From Amycolatopsis dendrobii (GTDB lineage: Bacteria; Actinomycetota; Actinomycetes; Mycobacteriales; Pseudonocardiaceae), in assembly GCF_014145675.1 (NCBI RefSeq), contig NZ_JACGZW010000014.1, positions 124,001 through 188,000 on the forward strand: a DNA stretch of 64,000 nucleotides. The letters are read 5' to 3'. The notes under the pieces were generated by a model. The model was not told the DNA's origin. It saw nothing but the letters and a program-made list of their open reading frames with translations, and did no database searches. Positions 7,130-16,798 of this stretch are shown piece by piece. Each line of letters opens with the position of its first letter. Position 1 is the stretch's first letter. The translations under genes were made by a program, and so were the position numbers.

Positions 7130-8323
7130 TTAAACGGACGTGTTAGACATTTCCGGCAGAGGGTTCTGCCCTAGATGCCGCGCCCCGTTCGCGGCGGACT
7201 CGCGGACCGCGGCGAAACCGTACCGGCGCATTTCCGCCTCGTATTCCCCGATCGCGTCCGGCGTGCCGCTGCTCAACGCGGCGGCGAGCGCGGCCCCGTC
7301 GCGCATCGCGGTGTTCGCTCCGGCCCCGGCGGCCGGGCTCATCGCGTGGATCGCGTCGCCGACCAGGCACACCCGCGACGATTCCCACGGCCCGATCGGC
7401 ACGCTGGTCCGGATCGAAACGAGGAACGGCGAGTCCGGGAGCCAGCTTTCGACCATCCGGCGCACGCGCGGGTTCCAGTCCGCGACGCGGTCGAGCACGA
7501 GCTTCTGCATCTCGTCCCCGGACAGCGCGCGGAGTTCGTCGTCGGTCCGCCCGAAGACTTCCTGGCGCGCGCCGAAAGCGCAGGTCATGTACGGCTCGTC
7601 GGGGTTGAGGCGAACCTCGGGCGCGAGCCGCGCACACGCGTCGGCGATCGGCTCCGGATAGTCGACCGGCGCGAAGCCGATCATCTGCTTGCGCGGCCCG
7701 GAAACGATGCTGAACACGGCGAACATCTCCGGGTCGAACAGCTTCCGGGTCTCCTCGGTGAGCGGGATCTTCGCGTACAGCTGACGCAATCCGGTGTCGA
7801 CGACCTGTGCGTGCGGGAGATATTGGCGACGCACCGGCGAATTGACCCCGTCCGCGCCGACAAGAACCGCGCCGCGCGCCTGAGTTCCGTCAGCGAAGTG
7901 CGCGACCACGCCGTTCTCGTGCTTTTCGTACCGGACGAACTCTTTGCCGAAGCGGACGTTGCCGAGGCCCTCGAACAGAATCTGCCGCAGCGTGAACCGG
8001 TTGACGTTGCGCTGGGTCTCGCCGTCGTCCAGCACGAACTCGGTGCGCGGCACCAACTGGCTGTCGTAGATCGTGGTGGCGTTGCGCGGCTGTCCCGAGG
8101 TGGCCAGGAACAGCTCGTGCAGGTGCGGCGGCAGGACTTGCCGCAGCGCCTGGTCACCGCGGGAATCGATGTGCAGCCGATAACCCTGCCTGCGCGCGTC
8201 CAGCGCGGAATCGCGTTCGTAGACCTCGCACGGGATCCCGGCTTTGCGCAGTCCTTGCGCGAGGCACAGCCCGCCGAGCCCGGCCCCGATCACGAGCACG
8301 GTGTCGTTCACGTCATTCGCCAT
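7130..8323 (-). CDS. FAD-dependent oxidoreductase/monooxygenase
   Basis: 397 residues. The N-terminal dinucleotide-binding motif is VLVIGAGLGGLCLAQGL. The DG motif is LVGADGVNSPVRRQYLP, and the second FAD motif is CLVGDAIHAMSPAAGAGAN. The fold and length match class A flavin monooxygenases of the kind that modify aromatic polyketides or inactivate antibiotics. No special membrane or second domain is seen. It is a single-gene unit with a strong hairpin behind it and a 184-bp gap in front. It is clearly different from the oxygenase at 1211-2350 (GAGAN in place of GQGGC). Substrate unknown. Confidence 0.85.
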   Translation of the reverse strand: MANDVNDTVLVIGAGLGGLCLAQGLRKAGIPCEVYERDSALDARRQGYRLHIDSRGDQALRQVLPPHLHELFLATSGQPRNATTIYDSQLVPRTEFVLDDGETQRNVNRFTLRQILFEGLGNVRFGKEFVRYEKHENGVVAHFADGTQARGAVLVGADGVNSPVRRQYLPHAQVVDTGLRQLYAKIPLTEETRKLFDPEMFAVFSIVSGPRKQMIGFAPVDYPEPIADACARLAPEVRLNPDEPYMTCAFGARQEVFGRTDDELRALSGDEMQKLVLDRVADWNPRVRRMVESWLPDSPFLVSIRTSVPIGPWESSRVCLVGDAIHAMSPAAGAGANTAMRDGAALAAALSSGTPDAIGEYEAEMRRYGFAAVRESAANGARHLGQNPLPEMSNTSV

Positions 8324-8507
8324 CAGCGAAGTCCCTTCCGTACCAACGTTCTGGTTCGAGAGGGACGCACTGGGCTCGGCCCGCGCAAGCCGGGCGCTCG
8401 GAAACAGAGCAAATGGGTCGTCCGGCCTAACCCATACCGGACAATGGTCTTTCGCGCGTCCTGTTCCCTTTCACGTTAGCGCAGCCGCGGACGCCGTCGC
8501 CACCTGA

Positions 8508-9653
8508 TCAACGGAGCTTTGCCCCTTTCCGCCACACCGCGTGGGTCAACGGGACCCCGGGCCGATAAGCGAGATGCGTGGTGGACGGCGCGTCGAGTAC
8601 ATGCACATCGGCCCGCGCGCCCGGCCGCAAATACCCGACGTCGTCCCGGCGCAGCGCCCGCGCACCGCCGGCCGTTGCCGACCACACGGCCTCGTCCACG
8701 GTCATCCGCATCTGCAGCACGGCCGTCGTCACGCAGAACGCCATCGACGTGGTGTACGAACTGCCCGGGTTCGCGTTGCTCGCCAACGCGACCGTCGCGC
8801 CGGCGTCGAGCAGCCGCCGTGCCGGAGCGAGCGATTGCCTCGTGGACAAATCGCACGCGGGCAACGCTGTCGCGACCGTGTTGGACGACGCGAGCGCCTC
8901 GACGTCGGCATCGCTCAGGTACGTGCAGTGGTCCACGCTCGCCGCGTCCAGCTCCACCGCCAGCCGCACGCCCGGACCCTCGCCGAGCTGATTGCCGTGC
9001 ACCCGCAGCCCAAGCCCGCGCTCCGCCGCCGCTTTGAGCACGCGCGCCGACTGTGCCTCGTCGAACGCACCGGTCTCGCAGAACACATCGGCCCAGCGCA
9101 CGTGCGGTGCGACGGCGTCCAGCATCTCGCCGCAGACCAGGTCCACATAGGATTCCGCGTCGGCACCCGGCGGCACGAGGTGCGCTCCGAGGAAGGTCAC
9201 CTCGTCCGCGACCTCGCCAGCGATTCGCGCCGACCGAGTCTCGTCAACGACATTGAGGCCGTACCCGGTCTTCGTCTCCAGACAGGTCGTGCCCTGCGCA
9301 GCCGCTTCCTCGACATGTCGACGCAGGTTCGCCGCCAGCTGCTCGTCCGAAGCCGCCCGCGTCGCACCGACGGTGACCGCGATTCCGCCTGCCGCATAAG
9401 CCTGTCCGGCCATCCGCGCCTCGAACTCGGCGGTGCGGTCGCCCGCGAACACGAGGTGGGTGTGGCTGTCGACCCACCCGGGCAGCACGGCGCGGCCCTC
9501 GACGTCAACGCGCTCGTCGGCGTCCGGAGCCTGCGCGGCCGGACCCGCCCACACGACGGTCTCGCCGTCGAGCACCAGCGCGGCGTCGCGAAGCTTGCCC
9601 AGCTCCGGGTCGTTCGTGGTGAGCTCGCCGATTCCGGTGATCAGTACTGCCAC
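8508..9653 (-). CDS. hutI: Imidazolonepropionase
   Basis: 381 residues from GTG 9653 ([11 protein letters not shown]). Amidohydrolase-fold metal ligands appear in [12 protein letters not shown], in VHGNQL and in the DHCTYLS strand. A substrate-binding region reads ETKTGYGL, as in known HutI proteins. It opens the ring of 4-imidazolone-5-propionate to N-formimino-L-glutamate, the third step of histidine breakdown. The start overlaps the 3' end of hutF by 13 bp. It is the last gene of the hut operon. The frame continues upstream inside hutF, but only the GTG start fits the family length. Confidence 0.93.
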   Translation of the reverse strand: MAVLITGIGELTTNDPELGKLRDAALVLDGETVVWAGPAAQAPDADERVDVEGRAVLPGWVDSHTHLVFAGDRTAEFEARMAGQAYAAGGIAVTVGATRAASDEQLAANLRRHVEEAAAQGTTCLETKTGYGLNVVDETRSARIAGEVADEVTFLGAHLVPPGADAESYVDLVCGEMLDAVAPHVRWADVFCETGAFDEAQSARVLKAAAERGLGLRVHGNQLGEGPGVRLAVELDAASVDHCTYLSDADVEALASSNTVATALPACDLSTRQSLAPARRLLDAGATVALASNANPGSSYTTSMAFCVTTAVLQMRMTVDEAVWSATAGGARALRRDDVGYLRPGARADVHVLDAPSTTHLAYRPGVPLTHAVWRKGAKLR

Positions 9654-10945
9654 AGCGCCTCGATCTCCTTGGCCAGTAAGGTTTCCGGTCGTTCGATCAG
9701 CATGTGCGCACCGTCGCGCACCACTTCCCGCCCGGCCACCACCACGGTACGGACGTCCGCGGCCGCGGCGGCGAACAGCACGCCGGACGGTTCGATCCCG
9801 GCCGTGCGCACCGTGTCCGTCGCGACCGTGACCAGGTCCGCCCCGGCACCGGGCGCGAGCGTGCCGGTCTCCGGCCAACCTGCGGAAATGTGCTCGGTCC
9901 CAGCGGAGAGCAGTTCTTCCGCGGTGAACCTGCCGCGTTCCTCGCTGGCGAGCCGATCGTCCAGTTCCAGCGCCCGGGTCTCCTCGAACGCGTCGACCAC
10001 CGCGTTGCTGTCGCTCCCGATGCCGAGCCGCGCGCCCGCGTCGAGCAGGCTCCGGGCCGGGCCGATGCCGTCCCCGAGGTCCCGCTCGGTGGTCGGGCAG
10101 AAGCACGCGCCGCTCCGGGAATCGCCCAGCCACTTGATGTCCTGCTCGGTCAAGTGCGTCGCATGCACCGCGGTGAGCCGCTCGCCGAGCACGCCGTAAT
10201 CCCAGAGCAACCCGGTCGGCGTCCAGCGGTACGCGGCCTCGCATTGCTCGTTCTCCGCGCGCTGCTCGGACAGGTGGATGTGCAGTGGCCGGTCCTTCGG
10301 CACCGCGTTGTCCACCTTCGGCAGCTCGTACTCCGGCACCGCACGCACCGAGTGGATCGCCCCGCCGACACGGAACAGGTCGTCTTCCTTCAACAACGCG
10401 ACGCGTTCCGCCCATTTCTCGGCGGAACCGTCCGAAAACCGCTGCTGCACCTCGTCCGGCGGCACGCCGATCCCGCCCGCGAGGTAGCAGGTGTCGAGCA
10501 GGGTCATCCGGATTCCGGCGTCCCGCGCGGCCTGTCGCAACGCGTCGCCCATCGCGTTAGGCGACGCGTACGGCTTGCCGCCCGGGCCGTGGTGCAGATA
10601 GTGGAACTCGGCGACGCTCGTGTACCCCGCCAGCACCATCTCCGCGTAGACGCCCCGAGCGAGCCGGTAGTACGCATCCGGATCGAGCCGGGCGGCGAGC
10701 GAGTACATCCGCTCCCGCCACGTCCAGAACGTGCCCCGCTCGTGGTGCGTCCGGCCCCGCAGCGCGCGGTGGAACGCATGCGAATGCCCGTTGGCGAAGC
10801 CGGGAAGTGTCAGTCCGTTAAGGACAGTCCCGGTGGTGTCCGTGTCAGCGGTCACCGAAACGATCCGGCCGTCCGCGATCTCGAGCCGGACCGCTTCCGC
10901 GATCCCGTCGGGCAGCCAGGCCCGTTCGCACCAGTACGTGGTCAT
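9641..10945 (-). CDS. hutF: Formimidoylglutamate deiminase
   Basis: 434 residues. It is an amidohydrolase with metal ligands in [15 protein letters not shown] near residue 55, in [14 protein letters not shown] and in [18 protein letters not shown]. Length and motifs fit HutF, which deiminates N-formimino-L-glutamate to N-formyl-L-glutamate and ammonia. Its presence shows that this organism uses the five-step branch, so a deformylase must follow. The start overlaps the stop of the M20 hydrolase gene by 4 bp. Confidence 0.92.
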   Translation of the reverse strand: MTTYWCERAWLPDGIAEAVRLEIADGRIVSVTADTDTTGTVLNGLTLPGFANGHSHAFHRALRGRTHHERGTFWTWRERMYSLAARLDPDAYYRLARGVYAEMVLAGYTSVAEFHYLHHGPGGKPYASPNAMGDALRQAARDAGIRMTLLDTCYLAGGIGVPPDEVQQRFSDGSAEKWAERVALLKEDDLFRVGGAIHSVRAVPEYELPKVDNAVPKDRPLHIHLSEQRAENEQCEAAYRWTPTGLLWDYGVLGERLTAVHATHLTEQDIKWLGDSRSGACFCPTTERDLGDGIGPARSLLDAGARLGIGSDSNAVVDAFEETRALELDDRLASEERGRFTAEELLSAGTEHISAGWPETGTLAPGAGADLVTVATDTVRTAGIEPSGVLFAAAAADVRTVVVAGREVVRDGAHMLIERPETLLAKEIEALWQY

Positions 10946-12138
10946 CTCGCGAGCCGCTCCAGCACCTCGGCCAGCGCCCGAGCGCCGGCCTCGACGTCGT
11001 CCGCCTCAGCGAATTCCTCCGGCGCGTGGCTGATCCCGGTCGGATTGCGGACGTAGAGCATCCCGGACGGCACGAATCCCGACAGGATCGCCGCGTCATG
11101 TCCGGCACCCGTGGGCAACTCGGGCGGAGTGCCCAGCCACTCCCCCAGCGACCGCCGCAGCGACTCGTCGAACACCACGTCGTCGGAGTACGACTCGCGC
11201 GTGACCGCCAGCTCGCACCCTTCCGCCTCGGCCGCGGCCCGCGCTGCTTGAGTGATCTCCTCGACCAGCGCAGGAGTCGAAGCACCCGGCACGCGCGCGT
11301 CCAGCCACAGGTCCACAGTGGACGCGATCACGTTCGTCCCGCCCGGCGTGGGCACCAGCCGACCCACGGTCGCCCGCGCGTCCGGCGTCTTCCGCGCCAG
11401 CCGCCGCACCGCGACCACGGTCTCGGCGGCGGGCAGCATCGGATCGACCCGGTCCGCGAGCAACGTCGCACCCGCGTGGTTTCCCTGCCCGGCAAAGGAG
11501 AATCGCCACCGCCCGTGCGCGATCACCGTGTTGCCGACCGCCACCGGCGACCCAAGGTCGATCAGCCCCCTGCCCTGTTCGACGTGCAGTTCCAGGAATC
11601 GCCCGATCAGCCCGAGCCGGTCCGGATCCGCGCCGACGCGGTCCACGTCCAGCCCGGACTTCGCCGCGGCCTCGGCGAACGTGACGCCGGACGGATCCCG
11701 CAGCGCCCGCGCCCGGTCCGCGTCAATCGTCCCGGTGAGCAGCCGCGAACCGAGACACGGCACGCCGAAACGCCCGCCCTCCTCCTCGGCGAAGACCACC
11801 ACCGCGAACGGCTTGGCCGGACGGAATTCCTTGGCCTGCAAGGCTTCCACCGCCGCCAGCGCGCTTACGACGCCAAGCGGCCCGTCGAACGCGCCGCCGC
11901 CCGGCACCGAGTCCAGGTGGCTGCCGGTGACGACCGCGTCCGCGCCGGGAGCACCCCACCACGCCCACAGGTTGCCGTTGCGATCGGTCTCGACGTCAAG
12001 GCCCAGTTGCTGCGCCCGTTCGACGAACCACGTGCGCAGGTCGTGCTCCGGCGCATCGAACGCGTGCCGTGAGTAACCGCCGCGCCGGGCATCGCGCCCG
12101 ACGTCGGCGATCTCGCCGAGCAGCCCGGATGCGGTCAC
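10942..12138 (-). CDS. M20/AllC-HyuC-type amidohydrolase in the hut operon
   Basis: 398 residues from GTG 12138, overlapping the hutU stop by 4 bp. The family signatures are metal-binding [16 protein letters not shown], the catalytic Glu pair in [30 protein letters not shown] and the dimerisation-lid motif GQGNHAG. This family contains allantoate amidohydrolases, N-carbamoyl amino acid hydrolases and beta-ureidopropionases. All cleave small N-acyl or N-carbamoyl amino acids with two metal ions. Lying between hutU and hutF in an operon with no hutG, it is the obvious candidate for the missing N-formyl-L-glutamate deformylase step. That role is inferred from position. An allantoate function cannot be excluded. 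Confidence 0.85.
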   Translation of the reverse strand: MTASGLLGEIADVGRDARRGGYSRHAFDAPEHDLRTWFVERAQQLGLDVETDRNGNLWAWWGAPGADAVVTGSHLDSVPGGGAFDGPLGVVSALAAVEALQAKEFRPAKPFAVVVFAEEEGGRFGVPCLGSRLLTGTIDADRARALRDPSGVTFAEAAAKSGLDVDRVGADPDRLGLIGRFLELHVEQGRGLIDLGSPVAVGNTVIAHGRWRFSFAGQGNHAGATLLADRVDPMLPAAETVVAVRRLARKTPDARATVGRLVPTPGGTNVIASTVDLWLDARVPGASTPALVEEITQAARAAAEAEGCELAVTRESYSDDVVFDESLRRSLGEWLGTPPELPTGAGHDAAILSGFVPSGMLYVRNPTGISHAPEEFAEADDVEAGARALAEVLERLAR

Positions 12139-13796
12139 GCCTGCTCCCTCATCGGCACCCGCACACCGCGCTCGTCGGCGACCTCGGCCGCGCGGTCGTA
12201 TCCGGCGTCGACGTGCCGGATGACGCCCATGCCCGGGTCGTTCGTGAGCACCCGCTCCAGCTTCTGCGCCGCCAGCGGCGTGCCGTCCGCGACGCTCACC
12301 TGCCCGGCGTGGATGGACCGGCCCATGCCGACCCCGCCGCCGTGGTGGATGGACACCCAGCTCGCCCCGGACGAGGTGTTGACCAGTGCGTTGAGCAGCG
12401 GCCAGTCGGCGATCGCGTCCGAGCCGTCGGCCATGCCCTCGGTCTCGCGGTACGGCGAGGCGACGCTGCCCGAGTCGAGGTGGTCGCGGCCGATCACGAC
12501 CGGGGCCTTCAGCTCGCCGCTGGCGACCATCTCGTTGAAGCGAAGGCCGGCCAGGTGCCGTTCGCCGTAGCCGAGCCAGCAGATCCGCGCGGGCAGGCCC
12601 TGGAAGGCGACGCGCTCGCCGGCCATCTTGATCCAGCGGGCCAGCGATTCGTTCTCCGGGAACAGCTCGAGCATCGCGCGGTCGGTCGCGGCGATGTCGT
12701 CGGGGTCGCCGGACAGCGCGGCCCAGCGGAACGGACCGTTGCCCTCGCAGAACAACGGCCGGATGTAGGCGGGCACGAAGCCGGGGAAGTCGAACGCGCG
12801 CTCGCAACCGCCGAGTTTCGCCTCGCCGCGCAGGGAGTTGCCGTAGTCGAAGACCTCGGCGCCGCGGTCGAGGAACCCGAGCATCGCGTCGACGTGGTCA
12901 GCCATCGACTCGCGCGCCCGGTCGGTGAACTCGTCCGGTTTCTTCGCCGCGTAGTCCTGCCAGTCGTCCACGCTGATGCCCTTGGGCAGGTAGGACAGCG
13001 GATCGTGCGCCGACGTCTGGTCGGTGACGATGTCCACCTCGACGTCGCGGCGCAACAGCTCCGGCAGCACCTCGGCGGCGTTGCCGACCACGCCTACCGA
13101 CAGCGGACGCCGCTCCTTCTTCGCCGCGGTGACCCGCCGGATCGCGTCGTCCAGGTCGTCGGCCACCTCGTCGAGGTAGCGGTGCTCGACGCGCCGGTGC
13201 GCGCGCTGGGCGTCGACCTCGATGCACAACGCCACGCCGTCGTTCATCGTGACCGCGAGCGGCTGCGCGCCGCCCATGCCGCCGAGCCCGGCGGTGACGG
13301 TGAGCGTGCCGCGCAGCGTTCCGCCGAACCGCTTCTTCGCGACCGCGGCGAACGTCTCGTACGTGCCCTGCAGAATGCCTTGCGTGCCAATGTAAATCCA
13401 CGAACCGGCGGTCATCTGCCCGTACATGGTGAGGCCCTGCTGCTCCAGCCGGCGGAACTCCGGCCACGTCGCCCAGTCGCCTACCAGGTTCGAGTTCGCG
13501 ATCAGCACCCGCGGCGCCCATTCGTGCGTGCGGAACACGCCGACCGGCTTGCCGGACTGGACCAGCAGCGTCTCGTCCTGTTCCAGCGCGGTCAGCTCGC
13601 GGGTGATCGCGTCGAAGCTCGCCCAGTTGCGCGCGGCGCGGCCGGTGCCGCCGTAGACGACCAGGTCGTCGGGCCGTTCGGCGACCTCGGGGTCGAGGTT
13701 GTTGTGGAACATCCGCAGGGCGGCCTCGGTCTGCCAGTTCTTCGCGGTCAGCGACGTGCCGCGGGCGGCGCGGACGGTACGGGCGGTGCTAGTCAT
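12135..13796 (-). CDS. hutU: Urocanate hydratase
   Basis: 553 residues from ATG 13796, the standard length for HutU. The NAD-binding region contains [18 protein letters not shown]. The catalytic Cys region reads [20 protein letters not shown]. Near the end [18 protein letters not shown] is another hallmark. The enzyme adds water to urocanate with NAD as electrophile to give imidazolonepropionate. It lies 2 bp after hutH, and its stop overlaps the GTG of the M20 gene, so the operon is tightly coupled. Confidence 0.95.
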   Translation of the reverse strand: MTSTARTVRAARGTSLTAKNWQTEAALRMFHNNLDPEVAERPDDLVVYGGTGRAARNWASFDAITRELTALEQDETLLVQSGKPVGVFRTHEWAPRVLIANSNLVGDWATWPEFRRLEQQGLTMYGQMTAGSWIYIGTQGILQGTYETFAAVAKKRFGGTLRGTLTVTAGLGGMGGAQPLAVTMNDGVALCIEVDAQRAHRRVEHRYLDEVADDLDDAIRRVTAAKKERRPLSVGVVGNAAEVLPELLRRDVEVDIVTDQTSAHDPLSYLPKGISVDDWQDYAAKKPDEFTDRARESMADHVDAMLGFLDRGAEVFDYGNSLRGEAKLGGCERAFDFPGFVPAYIRPLFCEGNGPFRWAALSGDPDDIAATDRAMLELFPENESLARWIKMAGERVAFQGLPARICWLGYGERHLAGLRFNEMVASGELKAPVVIGRDHLDSGSVASPYRETEGMADGSDAIADWPLLNALVNTSSGASWVSIHHGGGVGMGRSIHAGQVSVADGTPLAAQKLERVLTNDPGMGVIRHVDAGYDRAAEVADERGVRVPMREQA

Positions 13797-13798
13797 GC

Positions 13799-15325
13799 TC
13801 AGGCCTCCAGTTCGGCCGCGGCCAGGACAGCGCCCGACCGCACGAGTTCTTCGGCGGCCGCGATCTCGGGCGCCAGGTGACGGTCGGGGCCGGGGCCCTC
13901 GACCTTGGTGCGCAGCAGGTCCCGGACGCATCCGGTGACCGGCGAGGGCCGCAGCGGCGCGCGGAAGTCGAGCGCGCGGGCCGCGGTGAGCAGTTCGACG
14001 GCGAGCACGGTGGTCAGGCCGTCGACCGCCTTGCGCAGCTTGCGCGCGGCGGACCAGCCCATGGACACGTGGTCCTCCTGCATCGCGCTGCTCGGGATCG
14101 AGTCGACCGAGGCGGGCACCGCGAGCCGCTTCAGCTCGCTGACCACGGCGGCCTGCGTGTACTGCGCGATCATGTGCCCGGAATCGACGCCAGGGTCGTG
14201 CGCGAGGAACGGCGGCAGGCCGTGCGAGCGCGCCTGGTCGAGCATCCGGTCGGTGCGGCGTTCGGCGATGCTCGCCACGTCCGCCACCGGCACCGCGAGG
14301 AAGTCGAGCACGTACGCGACCGGCGCGCCGTGGAAGTTGCCGTTCGACTCCACCCGGCCGTCGGCCAGCACCACCGGGTTGTCCACCGCGGACCAGAGTT
14401 CCCGCTCGGCAACCAGTTCCGCGTGCGTCAGCGTGTCCCGCGCGGCGCCGTGCACCTGCGGCGCGCACCGCAGCGAGTACGCGTCCTGCACGCGGTTGCA
14501 GTCCGGACCGCGGTGGCTTTCCACGATCTTCGACCCCTGCAACGCCGCGAACATCCGCGCCGCGCTGGTCGCCTGGCCGGGATGCGGGCGCAGCGCCTGC
14601 AAATCGGCGGCGAACGCGCGGTCGGTGCCCAGCAGCGCCTCGACGCTCATCGCCGCGGTGAGGTCCGCGACGTCCAGCAGCCGGTGCAGGTCGGCGGCGG
14701 CGAGCAACAGCATGCCGAGCATGCCGTCGGTGCCGTTGGTGAGCGCGAGGCCCTCCTTCTCGGCCAGCACGAGCGGCGTGATCCCGGCCGCCCGCAGAGC
14801 GTCCGCGGCGGGCTTCCGCTCGCCCGCGTGGAACACCTCGCCCTCGCCCATCAACGCGAGCGCGACCGCGGCCAGCGGTGCGAGGTCGCCGGAGCAGCCG
14901 AGCGAGCCGTACTCGTGCACGACCGGCGTGATGTCCGCGTTGAGCAGCGCCGCAAGCGTTTGCGCCGTCTGCGGGCGGACGCCGGTGTAGCCGCTGGCCA
15001 GCGTGCGCAGGCGCAGCAGCATCAATGCGCGCACCACCTCCGGCTCCACCGCCGGCCCGGCGCCCGCGGCGTGCGACCGGATCAGGCTGCGCTGCAGCGC
15101 GGTGCGGCTCTCGACCGGGATGTGGCGCGTGGCGAGCGCGCCGAATCCGGTCGAGACCCCGTAGGTCGGCGACGTGGCGTCGGCGAGGTCTTCGATGTGC
15201 TGGCGGGTGGCGGCGAGGTTCTTCTCGACCGTCTCGGCGAGCCCGACGTGCGCGTGCCCGCGGACGATGTCGACGACCTGCGCCGCGGTCATCGGCTTCG
15301 AGCTCAGGAGGACTGGTTCCGGCAT
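13799..15325 (-). CDS. hutH: Histidine ammonia-lyase
   Basis: 508 residues from ATG 15325, with GGGAGG upstream at a rather long 12-nt spacing. A nearer ATG at 15331 is out of frame. The active-site Tyr and surroundings appear as [12 protein letters not shown]. The MIO cofactor-forming triad is in [13 protein letters not shown], where Cys replaces the usual Ala (CSG instead of ASG). Later family motifs include [15 protein letters not shown] and [13 protein letters not shown]. It removes ammonia from L-histidine to give urocanate and is the first gene of the hut operon. It lies divergently from the IclR regulator gene. Confidence 0.95.
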   Translation of the reverse strand: MPEPVLLSSKPMTAAQVVDIVRGHAHVGLAETVEKNLAATRQHIEDLADATSPTYGVSTGFGALATRHIPVESRTALQRSLIRSHAAGAGPAVEPEVVRALMLLRLRTLASGYTGVRPQTAQTLAALLNADITPVVHEYGSLGCSGDLAPLAAVALALMGEGEVFHAGERKPAADALRAAGITPLVLAEKEGLALTNGTDGMLGMLLLAAADLHRLLDVADLTAAMSVEALLGTDRAFAADLQALRPHPGQATSAARMFAALQGSKIVESHRGPDCNRVQDAYSLRCAPQVHGAARDTLTHAELVAERELWSAVDNPVVLADGRVESNGNFHGAPVAYVLDFLAVPVADVASIAERRTDRMLDQARSHGLPPFLAHDPGVDSGHMIAQYTQAAVVSELKRLAVPASVDSIPSSAMQEDHVSMGWSAARKLRKAVDGLTTVLAVELLTAARALDFRAPLRPSPVTGCVRDLLRTKVEGPGPDRHLAPEIAAAEELVRSGAVLAAAELEA

Positions 15326-15378
15326 GCCGCCATTGCACCTCCCGGCGGGCCGCGGCGACAGGGCGGAGTTCGCGGTAG

Positions 15379-15396
15379 TGTCTGGTATCCAAGACA
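15379..15396. promoter_or_regulatory. Candidate IclR operator upstream of hutH
   Basis: TGTCTGGTATCCAAGACA is an imperfect inverted repeat with TGTCT/AGACA ends, about 53 bp upstream of the hutH start and 110 bp upstream of the IclR start. It is the only obvious dyad in this part of the divergent spacer. IclR-family proteins usually bind such short dyads. The assignment is by position only. Confidence 0.4.
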
Positions 15397-15429
15397 ACAC
15401 GTGGCGAGAGCCTCGACCACCGGTGCGAA

Positions 15430-15469
15430 GGGACCCCTCATACTCCGTTCGGGCAGTGCGAGGGGTCCC
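15430..15469. repeat. Long inverted repeat upstream of the IclR gene
   Basis: GGGACCCCTC (15430-15439) and its exact complement GAGGGGTCCC (15460-15469) flank a 20-nt loop. The hairpin lies about 37 bp before the IclR GTG, inside the likely leader. The arms resemble the GTGA(A)GGGGYCC-type arms of the palindromes at 22608 and 34560, suggesting one family of intergenic elements. Confidence 0.5.
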
Positions 15470-15505
15470 CTCGCGCCGTTTCCGGAGGAGGCAGAGGAGC
15501 CCCCA

Positions 15506-16291
15506 GTGAGCAGTTCCGACGTTCCCGCCCTGCGCAACGGCCTCTCCGTGCTGCGCCTGCTCGCCGGCCACGCGGGCCCGGTCTCGGCCGCGGCCATCGC
15601 GCGCGACCTCGAACTGCCCCGGTCGACGACATATCACCTGCTCAACGAACTGACCGCGGCCGGTTTCGTCACCCATCTGCCCGCCGAACGCCGCTACGGC
15701 CTCGGCATCGCCGCCTTCGAACTCGGCTCGGCCTACCTGCGCCACGACCCACTGGAGCGGCTGGCCGGGCCGCTGCTGCGCAAACTGGTCGACCGCATCG
15801 GCCACACCGCGCACCTCGGCGTCCTGCACGGCAACGAATCGCTGTACCTGATCAAGGAACGCCCGGCCCGCCCGGAAACCCTGGTCACCGATGTCGGTGT
15901 GCGACTGCCCGCGCATCTGACCGCGTCCGGCCGCGCGATGCTCCAGCATCTGCCGGCCGCACACGTCCGCGCCCTGTTCCCGGCCGCCGCGTCATTCGTC
16001 TTGCGCACTCCGCGCGGCCCCAATTCGCTGGCCGCGCTACGCCGCACCTTGGCGACCGAACGCCGCCTCGGCTGGTCAGTGGAAGACGGTCACGTGACAG
16101 CGGGCTTCGCCTCTGCCGCCGCCCCAGTATTCGACCACGGTTCCAGGCCGATGGCCGCGATCAGCGTGACACTGCGCCACCTTTGCCCGGACGACGGCCC
16201 CTGCGAAGAAACCTTCCCCGACTTGGCCGAAGCCGTCGCCGCGACAGCCGCGACACTCACCACGCACATCGGCGGCACCCGCCCAGCGTGA
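15506..16291 (+). CDS. IclR-family transcriptional regulator of the hut operon
   Basis: 261 residues from GTG 15506, preceded by a purine-rich GGAGGAGGCAGAGGAG. The N-terminal winged helix-turn-helix reads ALRNGLSVLRLLAG then AAAIARDLELPRSTTYHLL. The C-terminal IclR effector domain runs from about residue 85 (LERLAGPLLRKLVDRIGHT), with LHGNESLYLIKERP and ASGRAMLQHLPAAHVRAL. Divergent placement from hutH makes it the likely regulator of histidine catabolism, sensing urocanate or a later intermediate. That link is inferred. There is no other regulator nearby. Confidence 0.88.
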   Translation: MSSSDVPALRNGLSVLRLLAGHAGPVSAAAIARDLELPRSTTYHLLNELTAAGFVTHLPAERRYGLGIAAFELGSAYLRHDPLERLAGPLLRKLVDRIGHTAHLGVLHGNESLYLIKERPARPETLVTDVGVRLPAHLTASGRAMLQHLPAAHVRALFPAAASFVLRTPRGPNSLAALRRTLATERRLGWSVEDGHVTAGFASAAAPVFDHGSRPMAAISVTLRHLCPDDGPCEETFPDLAEAVAATAATLTTHIGGTRPA

Positions 16292-16490
16292 CACCCTCCC
16301 GTCAATTCCCCCAGAAATAAAACACTAACCCCCAGAACGTCCCCGCGAACGAGCATACCTTAACCGAAGTGTTCAACTGCGCAAGCGCTTCATTCAAGCT
16401 ACGACAAAACCGACACGACCGCACTGCGGCGCCACCGCACGGCGTCCCCCACTTGCCGTAATACCCGCATTGACCACCGCCAACGGACGA

Positions 16491-16519
16491 TTGACAGTCA
16501 CTATCCGCTCAGGTATAGC
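16491..16519 (+). promoter_or_regulatory. Consensus sigma-70-type promoter of the cyclodipeptide operon
   Basis: TTGACA at 16491-16496 and TATAGC at 16514-16519 are separated by exactly 17 bp. This is close to a perfect housekeeping promoter, which is unusual in so GC-rich a genome. Start of transcription is expected near 16526, giving a leader of about 270 nt. The stretch 16292-16490 before it holds no gene that can be supported. Confidence 0.65.
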
Positions 16520-16525
16520 TCTAAT

Positions 16526-16798
16526 GGGCTTAAAGCGAAACTCAAAACATCAGGGGGCTTGAGTGGATTCGCTTCAGTACGTTCCTGCTTGTTTGCTTAC
16601 CGGCAACCGGTAGGCCACCTTCACTGATCCGGGTGCCGCGGGGGCGGTGCCCGGATCGGCATTGCTCTGCCTTTCGAACATTCCCGCACAGCGATTCGCG
16701 CGCAATTCGACTCGCTGCGCTCACCCTTGCCCGCATTCGGGCGAGGGCGGCAACCGACCTTGTGCTGCCGGACAGCACCGCATAGGAGCACTTCATCC
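16526..16798 (+). other. Long structured 5' leader of the ligase-CDPS-methyltransferase operon
   Basis: About 270 nt lie between the predicted transcription start and the ligase ATG, with no convincing reading frame. The leader contains TACCGGCAACCGGTA (6-bp arms), then a larger hairpin with arms GATCCGGG/CCCGGATC around 16627-16659, then CCCGCATTCGGG. No known riboswitch was recognised. The ribosome binding site AGGAG is at 16784-16788. The leader may carry post-transcriptional control. Confidence 0.4.

Noticed and set aside
16542-16796. Minus-strand 84-codon frame in the CDPS operon leader
   Set aside because: No ribosome site and no motif, and it runs against a consensus promoter; it is better read as leader RNA.
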